A DNA stretch of 9,803 nt. It comes from DAOMOP01 sp035444405 (GTDB lineage Bacteria > Pseudomonadota > Gammaproteobacteria > Burkholderiales > Rhodocyclaceae). Positions 1 to 4,816 of the stretch are shown piece after piece (the stretch's first letter is position 1; every line of letters starts with the position of its first letter). Under the pieces are notes generated by a model. It was not told the origin of the DNA. It saw only the letters and a program-made list of their open reading frames with translations, and searched no databases. The DNA lies in contig DAOMOP010000158.1 in assembly GCA_035444405.1 (NCBI GenBank), positions 1-9,803 on the forward strand. Direction: 5' to 3'. The position numbers were made by a program, and so were the translations under genes.

Positions 1-93
1 GATGTCGCGCACCAGCGACAACAGGCCGGCCTGGTGATCGACCAGCAGCACGGCAGCGTTGCTCTTGTCGAGTCGAACGTAGGGGTTGCTCAT
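1..93 (-). CDS. Isochorismatase-family cysteine hydrolase, N-terminal 31 codons only
   Basis: Only the first 31 codons are in the window; the gene continues past the left edge. The protein begins MSNPYVRLDKSNAAVLLVDH, followed by QAGLLSLVRDI. This is the typical opening of YcaC-like members of the isochorismatase superfamily. The aspartate in the LLVDHQ strand (residue 19) corresponds to the catalytic-triad aspartate of that fold; the lysine and cysteine would lie outside the window. The ATG at 93 has a good AAGGAG (bases 101-106) seven bases upstream. It lies downstream of the pirin gene on the same strand, 113 bases away, so the two may be co-transcribed. Family members hydrolyse small amides or esters, and the substrate cannot be predicted here. 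The family call is firm for so short a fragment; the subfamily is less certain. Confidence 0.85.
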   Translation of the reverse strand, partial: MSNPYVRLDKSNAAVLLVDHQAGLLSLVRDI

Positions 94-206
94 GGTCTTG
101 CTCCTTCTTCTCTGCAGGGAAAACGCCGCACCCCTGTCGCCGCTGCGAGCGGCGCATGCGGCACGGCATGCTTGGGCCCGCGGCGGCAACGCCCCGGGCC
201 GGTTCT
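94..206. repeat. Pirin-hydrolase spacer with short inverted repeats
   Basis: This 113-base gap separates two genes in tandem on the minus strand. It holds a perfect inverted repeat, CGCCGCT (138-144) and AGCGGCG (148-154), with a three-base loop. A second, weaker pair is GGCCCG (175-180) and CGGGCC (195-200). In RNA of the minus strand these could form GC-rich hairpins between the pirin stop and the hydrolase ribosome binding site. Neither is followed by a run of T on that strand, so they do not look like intrinsic terminators. They might instead tune relative expression or mRNA stability. In DNA this rich in G and C, such repeats also arise by chance. Confidence 0.4.
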
Positions 207-1151
207 TCAGCGCCGTGCGCTGTCGGCTTGCGGGTGCTCCGCGTCTTGCCGCGCGGCCTCCTCACCGTTCCGGACGCCCTTCGGCGGTGGTGCATTCGCG
301 CCGAAACGCCCGCTCTCGAAATCGTCGATGGCCTGGCGGATCTCCGCTTCGCTGTTCATCACGAACGGCCCGTAGCCGACGATCGGCTCGTCGATCGGCT
401 CGCCGGCGAGCAGCAGCACCACGGCATCGTTGTTGGCCTTGATCACGACGCCGACGCCGGGCCGGTCCAGCACGACCAACTGGCCCTCGCGCGCGAGCGC
501 ATGGTCATTGGCGAGCACGGTGCCGTGCAGCACGACCAGTGCGGCAGTCCAGCCATCGGGCAGCGGCAACTCGACCGCGGCGCCCTGGTTCAGGCGCAGA
601 TCCCATACATTCATCGGCGTGAAGCTTCGTGCCGGTCCGCGGCGGCCTTCGAGCTCACCGGCGATGATTCGGGCGCTTCCGGCCTGCTCGGGCAGCGCGA
701 CCACCGGAATCTGTCGCTCGACGATCGCCTGGTAGGCGGGCGCGGCCATCTTCGCGCGGGCCGGCAGGTTCACCCACAGCTGCACCATTTCGAGCTCGCC
801 ACCCGAGCGCGCGAAGCCTTCGCCGTGGTACTCCTCGTGCAGGATGCCGGCACCGGCCGTCATCCACTGCACGTCGCCCGGTCCGATCACCCCGCCCTGT
901 CCGGTCGAGTCACGGTGGGCGACCTCGCCTTCGTACACGATGGTCACCGTCTCGAAGCCACGATGCGGATGCGAGCCGACGCCGCGCCGCTGGCCGGTCG
1001 GCTCGAAGCGGGCGGGCCCGGCATGGTCGAGCAGCAGAAAGGGGCTGAGCTGCCGGCCGTGACTCTGGTAGCTGAACAGCGAGCGCACCGGAAAGCCATC
1101 GCCGACCCAGTGGGAACGCGGAGCGCTATACACACCCAGGACTCGCTTCAT
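207..1151 (-). CDS. Pirin-family bicupin protein
   Basis: The gene encodes 314 residues, slightly longer than most bacterial pirins (about 230-300). The N-terminal cupin carries the pirin signature: HPHRGFETVT at 61-70, then GDVQWMTAGAGILHEEY at about 92-108. H61, H63, H105 and E107 match the family's three-histidine, one-glutamate metal site. A second, more divergent cupin follows, with AGEP near residue 250. The last 35 or so residues are a polar tail without recognisable fold. Some bacterial pirins (such as YhhW) show quercetin 2,3-dioxygenase activity; others act as redox-sensing partners of regulators or enzymes. The sequence does not decide between these. The ATG at 1151 has GGAGG (1157-1161) five bases upstream. 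A LysR regulator is divergent, and an isochorismatase-family hydrolase follows on the same strand. No signal peptide is seen, so it is probably cytoplasmic. Confidence 0.93.
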   Translation of the reverse strand: MKRVLGVYSAPRSHWVGDGFPVRSLFSYQSHGRQLSPFLLLDHAGPARFEPTGQRRGVGSHPHRGFETVTIVYEGEVAHRDSTGQGGVIGPGDVQWMTAGAGILHEEYHGEGFARSGGELEMVQLWVNLPARAKMAAPAYQAIVERQIPVVALPEQAGSARIIAGELEGRRGPARSFTPMNVWDLRLNQGAAVELPLPDGWTAALVVLHGTVLANDHALAREGQLVVLDRPGVGVVIKANNDAVVLLLAGEPIDEPIVGYGPFVMNSEAEIRQAIDDFESGRFGANAPPPKGVRNGEEAARQDAEHPQADSARR

Positions 1152-1170
1152 CTTCGCCTCCTCGACAATC

Positions 1171-1192
1171 GGTTTCGTGATGCTCGGAAACC
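1171..1192. promoter_or_regulatory. Inverted repeat, candidate operator in the pirin-LysR spacer
   Basis: GGTTTC at 1171-1176 and GAAACC at 1187-1192 are perfect inverted arms separated by ten bases. The repeat lies just downstream of the candidate pirin -10 box (minus strand), where a bound repressor would cover the transcription start. LysR-type regulators commonly bind an interrupted dyad of the T-N11-A kind in the spacer between themselves and their target. This repeat has that general form, but the inner T to A distance is twelve bases rather than eleven. Binding by the neighbouring regulator is inference. Confidence 0.4.
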
Positions 1193-1221
1193 ACTATAGG
1201 AATGGATCGGAGCTGCGAGAA
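1193..1221 (-). promoter_or_regulatory. Candidate sigma-70 promoter of pirin
   Basis: On the minus strand TATAGT (1193-1198) is one base from the TATAAT consensus. It is preceded by TTCTCG (1216-1221) at the ideal 17-base spacing; the -35 box is weak. The expected start of transcription is near base 1186, giving a leader of about 35 bases to the pirin ATG. A weak -35 fits a promoter needing activation, as LysR-type regulators often provide. For the divergent LysR gene itself I see only poor matches (around 1233-1260) and do not call a promoter. Confidence 0.4.
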
Positions 1222-1294
1222 GGCCGCAAAATTTGCTCTCAGCGTCTTATCCATAGAACAATCCGAGCGGACTCGCATACGCTTTCGGCCGGCC

Positions 1295-2200
1295 ATGGAA
1301 GACCTCAACGACCTCTACTACTACGCCCGCGTGGTCGAGCACGGCGGCTTCGCGGCCGCCGGCCGCGCGCTCGGCGTGCCGAAGTCCAAGTTGAGCCGCC
1401 GCGTCGCGCTGCTCGAAGAGCGCCTCGGCGTACGCCTGATCCATCGCTCGACCCGCCATTGCTCGCTGACCGAGGTCGGCCAGACCTATTACGAGCACTG
1501 TCGCGCGATGCTGGTCGAGGCCGAAGCGGCCCGTGAGGCGATCGAGCTCACGCGTGCCGAGCCGCGCGGCATCGTGCGCATGAGCTGCCCGGTCGCGTTG
1601 TTGCATGTACATGTCGGTCGGATGCTGGCGGAATTCATGGCGGTTCATCCGCAAGTCGCCATCCATCTTGAGGCGACGAACCGGCAGGTCTCTCCGATCA
1701 GCGAAGGGATAGACCTCGCCGTCCGGGTGCGACCGCCGCCGCTGCCGGACAGCGAGCTCGTCCTGCGCGTGCTGTCCGACCGCAGCCAGTGCCTCGTCGC
1801 AAGCCCCGCCCTGCTCGCAGCGCACGGCACGCCGGCGGCTCCGGCCGAGCTGGCGGGCGTTCCGAGCCTGTCGCTGGGCCCGCCGCAAGACGAGCACGTG
1901 TGGACGCTGTTCGGTCCGGACAGCGCCGAGGTCGCGCTCCACCACCGCCCGCGCCTGGTCACCAGTGACACGGTCGCGCTGCGCCGCGCCGCGCTGGCTG
2001 GCGTCGGCGTGGTGCAGCTGCCGACGCTGATGGTCTGCGACGAACTGGCGGCCGGCACGCTGGTGCGCCTGCTGCCCGGCTGGGCGCCGCGCCGCGAGAT
2101 CATCCATGTCGTCTACCCGTCGCGCCGCGGGCTGCTGCCGGCGGTGCGGGCGCTGATCGATCATCTTGTCGCAGGCTTCGCGGCGCTCGACGAGGACTGA
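1295..2200 (+). CDS. LysR-type transcriptional regulator, divergent from pirin
   Basis: The gene encodes 301 residues, the usual length of the family. The N-terminus holds the winged helix-turn-helix: FAAAGRALGVPKSKLSRRV at about 18-36, then LEERLGVRLIHRSTR. The rest is the periplasmic-binding-protein-like effector domain, with phrases typical of the CrgA/AaeR-like branch (EGIDLAVRV; AGVGVVQLP). I chose the ATG at 1295 because MEDLNDLYYYARVVEHGGF is the normal family opening. The reading frame is open further up to an ATG at 1202, but that would add 31 residues unlike the family, reaching into the promoter spacer. The ribosome binding site at 1295 is poor, so translation may be weak. By position the regulator probably controls the divergent pirin gene and its own expression. 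The inducer is unknown. Confidence 0.93.
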   Translation: MEDLNDLYYYARVVEHGGFAAAGRALGVPKSKLSRRVALLEERLGVRLIHRSTRHCSLTEVGQTYYEHCRAMLVEAEAAREAIELTRAEPRGIVRMSCPVALLHVHVGRMLAEFMAVHPQVAIHLEATNRQVSPISEGIDLAVRVRPPPLPDSELVLRVLSDRSQCLVASPALLAAHGTPAAPAELAGVPSLSLGPPQDEHVWTLFGPDSAEVALHHRPRLVTSDTVALRRAALAGVGVVQLPTLMVCDELAAGTLVRLLPGWAPRREIIHVVYPSRRGLLPAVRALIDHLVAGFAALDED

Positions 2201-2333
2201 CGGCACAAGCGATGCGCATCGACCGAACGAAGCCGGCCGTCGCACGACCGTGCCGTCGCCGGAGCGGCCGGACGGAGTCGTACCCTGACAGCCGACTTTC
2301 AGCTGCGCTGCCTCCTCGTCACCTTTCCCCCGG
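2201..2333. other. Convergent intergenic spacer with overlapping inverted repeats
   Basis: This 133-base spacer lies between the ends of the LysR gene (plus) and the exchanger gene (minus). It contains a perfect ten-base palindrome GATGCGCATC at 2211-2220. It also has CCGGCCG (2233-2239) paired with CGGCCGG (2265-2271), and CGGCAC (2201-2206) paired with GTGCCG (2250-2255). These could fold in RNA from either strand and help end both transcripts. There is no adjacent T-run, so I do not call an intrinsic terminator. No gene is seen in the spacer. Confidence 0.35.
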
Positions 2334-3365
2334 TCAGGCCGTGACGAGGTAGCCGACCGCCACGAGATAGGCCGCGAGCACCAGCACGCTCTCGAAGCCG
2401 ATGTTGGCGATGCCGCGCTTTTCCCGATGGACCAGCCCCATCAGCAAGACCCCGGCCTGCAGCACGGCAACGCTCGCCAGGAAGATCTGGCGGTCGCTGA
2501 CCGCATGCAGGATCGAGCCCTCGCGGTAGAAGACGTCCGACACCGCGACGAACAGCGTGTCGAACACGTTGCCGCCGATGATGTCACCCACCGCCAGGGT
2601 AAGCGCCCCCTGGCGCACCGCGGCGATCGCGGTCACGAGTTCCGGCAGCGAGGTGGTCACGGCGGTGAACACCGCGCCGACCGCGGACTCGCCGAGCCCG
2701 GTCTGATGCGCGAGCACGATGCCGCTGCGCGCCAGCACCCAGCCGGCGCCGCCGACCACGGTGGCGAGCACCGCAAACTCGGTCCATAGCCGTGCGAGCC
2801 CGGAAAGGCGCAGCCCTTCGCCGGGCGGCTCGTCGCGCGTCTCCTCGGTCTGCTGTGGTACCCACATCGGTCGCTGGTGAGCGGCCGACACCAGCCGCAG
2901 ACCAAGAACGTAGGCCGTGGGCAGCAGGATGGACACCAGATGCACGCCCCACAGCGTGATCTCCGGCGCACTCATCGCGACCAGGATCAGCCCCAGCAGG
3001 CTCACCAGCATTGCGCTCTGCATGATGTTGGCCGCCGAGGCCGCAGCATGCTCGAGGTTGGCGCGCGGATAGGTGAGATCGGCGATCGCCAGGAAGGCGG
3101 TCTGCGCGGCGATGCCGCCAAGCGCATTGGCCACCGCGATTTCCGCATGGCCGCTGGCGGCGGCGGTGATCGAGGTCACCGAGCCCGGCAGCGAGGTCGT
3201 CGCGCCGAGAAACAGCGCACCGGTGACCGCCTCGCCCAGGCCGGTGCGCCGCGCCACCCGCGCGGCGACCTTCGCCAGTCGCCAGCCGCCCACGCCGATG
3301 AGCACTCCCATCGTCATGAACACCGCGATATTGGCCAGCAGCGGCAACGCGCCGAAGTCGATCAC
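2334..3365 (-). CDS. Sodium/calcium exchanger-like (CaCA superfamily) integral membrane protein
   Basis: From GTG 3365 the protein has 343 residues and about ten hydrophobic segments in two halves, joined by a polar loop at about 163-185. Each half carries an alpha repeat of the cation/calcium exchanger superfamily. Repeat 1 has TGLGE at 41-45, TTSLPGSV at 56-63 and ALGG at 81-84. Repeat 2 has TGLGE at 222-226, TTSLPELV at 237-244 and GGNVFDT at 264-270. Family members in the inner membrane swap Na+ or H+ for Ca2+ or other cations. Repeat 2 keeps the ion-binding E242 and D269. In repeat 1 the equivalents are G61 and Q88, so ion choice may be changed. The GTG at 3365 gives a typical short N-terminus before the first helix and overlaps the stop of the 28-codon frame by four bases. 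A GTG at 3422 in the same frame would add 19 polar residues without a clear ribosome binding site. The substrate is not predictable. Confidence 0.85.
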   Translation of the reverse strand: MIDFGALPLLANIAVFMTMGVLIGVGGWRLAKVAARVARRTGLGEAVTGALFLGATTSLPGSVTSITAAASGHAEIAVANALGGIAAQTAFLAIADLTYPRANLEHAAASAANIMQSAMLVSLLGLILVAMSAPEITLWGVHLVSILLPTAYVLGLRLVSAAHQRPMWVPQQTEETRDEPPGEGLRLSGLARLWTEFAVLATVVGGAGWVLARSGIVLAHQTGLGESAVGAVFTAVTTSLPELVTAIAAVRQGALTLAVGDIIGGNVFDTLFVAVSDVFYREGSILHAVSDRQIFLASVAVLQAGVLLMGLVHREKRGIANIGFESVLVLAAYLVAVGYLVTA

Positions 3366-3448
3366 CGCGGCGGCCCTGACACAGGTTCGGCGCCCCGCTC
3401 CGCCTGTTGGGCAATACGGCACAGGATCGGTAAGCCGTAGTCGTCCAT
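3362..3448 (-). CDS. 28-codon small reading frame coupled to the exchanger gene
   Basis: An ATG at 3448 is preceded by AAGGAG (3455-3460) at six bases, by far the best ribosome binding site in this region. It opens a 28-codon frame beginning MDDYGLPILCRIAQQAER and ending TGA at 3362-3364. The stop overlaps the exchanger GTG (3363-3365) as GTGA, the classic arrangement for translational coupling. The exchanger GTG has no strong site of its own, so ribosomes finishing this frame probably restart there. The peptide has one cysteine (residue 10), a short amphipathic stretch at about 6-18 and no evident membrane helix. I do not recognise it. It may be a leader peptide used only for coupling, a real small protein, or the exchanger's original N-terminus split by a frameshift. 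Coupling is seen in the layout; function is unknown. Confidence 0.5.
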   Translation of the reverse strand: MDDYGLPILCRIAQQAERGAEPVSGPPR

Positions 3449-3572
3449 GCTCCTCTCCTTGCTAGCGCCGAAGCCCCCTCTGCGCGGCCGCAGGGGCACG
3501 CCCGCGCCGCGACGAGTCCCTCCGCTCGTTCGTGGCCGGCAGGCGACCGCCAGTTCCCTGCGTGGGTCGCTC

Positions 3573-3586
3573 GCACCCGCGGGTGC
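3573..3586. repeat. Perfect 14-base palindrome in the divergent spacer
   Basis: GCACCCGCGGGTGC reads the same on both strands. It sits in a larger alternation of GGGT (3564-3567), ACCC (3575-3578), GGGT (3581-3584) and ACCC (3588-3591), so several nested dyads are possible. It lies about 125 bases upstream of the exchanger's small leading frame and about 90 bases upstream of the candidate nuo promoter. It could be a regulator binding site or an RNA hairpin in the exchanger leader. No known operator was recognised. Confidence 0.35.
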
Positions 3587-3665
3587 CACCCGTCGGTTCC
3601 GCGAAGCACGGCCAAATCAGCCCGTTCACCGATCGTACGAGAAAGGCCGCAAGCATTGGTATTGG

Positions 3666-3689
3666 CCGACCGCAGGCTTGCACGGTCGG
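3666..3689. promoter_or_regulatory. Inverted repeat overlapping the candidate nuo -35 box
   Basis: CCGACCG (3666-3672) and CGGTCGG (3683-3689) are perfect seven-base inverted arms around a ten-base centre. The centre and the first base of the right arm contain the candidate -35 hexamer of the nuo promoter, so a protein bound here could block or recruit RNA polymerase. It does not match the FNR, ArcA or NarL sites known to control nuo in enteric bacteria, as far as I can judge by eye. Confidence 0.35.
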
Positions 3690-3705
3690 GGCAGCCAACT
3701 AGTAT
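3678..3705 (+). promoter_or_regulatory. Candidate sigma-70 promoter of the nuo operon
   Basis: TTGCAC (3678-3683) matches four of six -35 consensus bases. TAGTAT (3700-3705) serves as a -10 box after a 16-base spacer and lies in the only AT-rich patch of the spacer. Transcription would begin near 3712, leaving a leader of about 80 bases before nuoA. The position upstream of the first operon gene supports the call. Confidence 0.45.
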
Positions 3706-3781
3706 TAGGTGTAACACGCTCGCGGGCCGGGCACCGCCGAACGGCGCCCACAGTGCGGGCACGATACGACTGACGCGCAAC

Positions 3782-3786
3782 GGAGG
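3782..3786 (+). promoter_or_regulatory. Ribosome binding site that decides the nuoA start
   Basis: GGAGG is complementary to the 16S rRNA end and is the only strong site upstream of nuoA. Six bases lie between it and the in-frame ACG at 3793, the ideal spacing. The later in-frame GTG at 3844 is 57 bases away and has no site of its own. Confidence 0.65.
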
Positions 3787-3792
3787 CCCCCT

Positions 3793-4173
3793 ACGGAACC
3801 AGCTCTGGTACCACTCGTACTTCACATCACCGCGGCCCTCGCGGTGATAGCCGCAATCCTCGGCGTCTCGGCCCTGCTCGGCGAACGCCACCGCCAGCGC
3901 GCGACCGCGGAGCCCTTCGAATCCGGCGCCGTGCCGGTGGGCGATGCGCGGGTGCGCTTTCCGGCCAAGTTCTACCTCGTCGCCGCCTTCTTCGTCATAT
4001 TCGACGTCGAGGCGGTCTATCTCTTCGCCTGGGCGCTGGCCGCGCGCGAAAGCGGCTGGCCGGGCTTCATCGAAGCCGCGGTGTTCATCGCCATCCTTGC
4101 CGCCGGGCTCGCCTACCTGTGGCGTGCCGGTGCCTTCGACTGGGGATCGCGCCGCTGGCGTACGCGCCGCTGA
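3793..4173 (+). CDS. nuoA: NADH:quinone oxidoreductase subunit A (NuoA), apparently starting at ACG
   Basis: NuoA is a small inner-membrane subunit of complex I, next to the quinone-channel region. Three hydrophobic helices are visible: about 5-29, 61-83 and 92-110. The matrix-side loop carries PFESG (41-45), and the second helix has the conserved acidic pair D71 and E73 in FYLVAAFFVIFDVEA. The serine in PFESG and the ARESGWPGFIEAA segment match the E. coli type rather than the PYECG form. The frame is open from the TAA at 3712-3714 but contains no ATG, TTG or GTG before 3844. A start at GTG 3844 would keep only half of helix 1. ACG 3793, six bases after GGAGG, gives 126 residues and a full helix; CTG 3805 is a weaker alternative. 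The ACG may be a real rare start, or an ATG changed by mutation or sequence error. nuoB begins 16 bases downstream. Confidence 0.88.
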   Translation, partial: TEPALVPLVLHITAALAVIAAILGVSALLGERHRQRATAEPFESGAVPVGDARVRFPAKFYLVAAFFVIFDVEAVYLFAWALAARESGWPGFIEAAVFIAILAAGLAYLWRAGAFDWGSRRWRTRR

Positions 4174-4189
4174 CGCAAGCGGGAAAACC

Positions 4190-4816
4190 ATGGAATGGAC
4201 TCTGAGCAGGCCCGGCCAAGGCGGCTCGCCCGACGCCATCGCGGAGCGGGTGCGGCGCAACCTGCTGGTGACCCGTCTCGAGGATCTGGTCGCGTGGTGC
4301 CGCAAGCACTCGATCTGGCCGTTCAACTTCGGCCTGTCGTGCTGCTACGTGGAGATGGCCACCGCCTTCACCAGCCCGCACGACATCGCCCGCTTCGGCG
4401 CCGAAGTCATCCGCGCCACCCCACGCGAAGCCGACCTGATGGTGATCTCGGGCACCGTTTTCGTGAAGATGGCGCCGGTGATCCGCCGCCTCCACGAGCA
4501 GATGATGGCGCCGCGCTGGGTCATCTCGATGGGCTCCTGCGCCAACTCGGGCGGCATGTACGACATCTACAGCGTGGTGCAGGGCGTGGACACCTTCCTG
4601 CCGGTCGACGTCTATGTGCCGGGCTGCCCGCCGCGCCCCGAGGCGCTGCTCGAAGGCCTGATGCTGCTGCAGCAGGCGGTCGGCAGCGAGCGCCGGCCGC
4701 TGTCCTGGGTGGTCGGCCCGCAGGGCGTCGAGCGCGCCCCCCAGCCCTGCCAGCGCGACGCCAAGCGCGAGGAACGGCGCCGGGTGGTCATGCTGCGCTC
4801 GCCGGAGGACCTGTGA
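4190..4816 (+). CDS. nuoB: NADH:quinone oxidoreductase subunit B (NuoB), carries cluster N2
   Basis: The gene encodes 208 residues; E. coli NuoB has about 220. The peripheral-arm subunit holds the last iron-sulfur cluster, N2, which passes electrons to quinone. Its four cysteine ligands are present: the adjacent pair C51-C52 in FGLSCCYVEM, C117 in ISMGSCANSGGMYD and C146 in VPGCPPRPEALLEG. The segments HDIARFGAEVIRATPREADL and MAPVIRRLHEQM are also characteristic. The C-terminal tail (about 184-208) is charged and extends beyond the core fold, as in the E. coli type. The ATG at 4190 is preceded by only a weak site (GCGGGA), and translation probably benefits from the nuoA stop 16 bases upstream. 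Its TGA overlaps the ATG of nuoCD by one base. Confidence 0.98.
   Translation: MEWTLSRPGQGGSPDAIAERVRRNLLVTRLEDLVAWCRKHSIWPFNFGLSCCYVEMATAFTSPHDIARFGAEVIRATPREADLMVISGTVFVKMAPVIRRLHEQMMAPRWVISMGSCANSGGMYDIYSVVQGVDTFLPVDVYVPGCPPRPEALLEGLMLLQQAVGSERRPLSWVVGPQGVERAPQPCQRDAKREERRRVVMLRSPEDL

Larger units (their letters stand above)
3449..3792. other. Divergent spacer between the exchanger unit and the nuo operon
   Basis: These 344 bases separate two divergent transcription units. Frames open here on both strands, but none has a good start with a ribosome binding site or a protein-like composition, so I call no gene. The right end holds an AT-rich patch (3697-3717) with a candidate nuo promoter, an inverted repeat over its -35 box, and a GTGT-A-ACAC dyad (3709-3717) at the expected transcription start. 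A small hairpin CGCCG-AA-CGGCG (3735-3746) would lie in the nuo leader RNA. The middle holds a 14-base palindrome. No convincing promoter for the exchanger was found, though one must exist here. Confidence 0.5.

Noticed and set aside
156..1199. A 347-codon plus-strand frame opposite pirin
   Set aside because: Pirin is clear on the minus strand with its metal ligands and ribosome binding site; the opposite frame has neither.
1202..1294. A 31-codon upstream extension of the LysR regulator from ATG 1202
   Set aside because: The added residues do not resemble LysR N-termini and would place coding sequence over the spacer that should hold the promoters; ATG 1295 fits the family.
1247..2245. A 332-codon minus-strand frame opposite the LysR gene
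   Set aside because: The plus-strand LysR protein is unmistakable, while the antisense product is a Gln/Arg/Ala-rich shadow.
2201..2333. An intrinsic bidirectional terminator between the convergent LysR and exchanger genes
   Set aside because: GC-rich inverted repeats are present, but no T-run follows on either strand, so only a weak structural note is justified.
3462..3698. A 78-codon minus-strand frame in the spacer before the exchanger
   Set aside because: It would start at TTG with no ribosome binding site, overlaps the inverted repeats, and its Arg/Pro/Gly-rich product resembles nothing known.
2584..4326. A 580-codon minus-strand frame spanning the exchanger, the spacer and nuoA
   Set aside because: It crosses several convincing gene boundaries on both strands and gives an Arg-rich low-complexity product.
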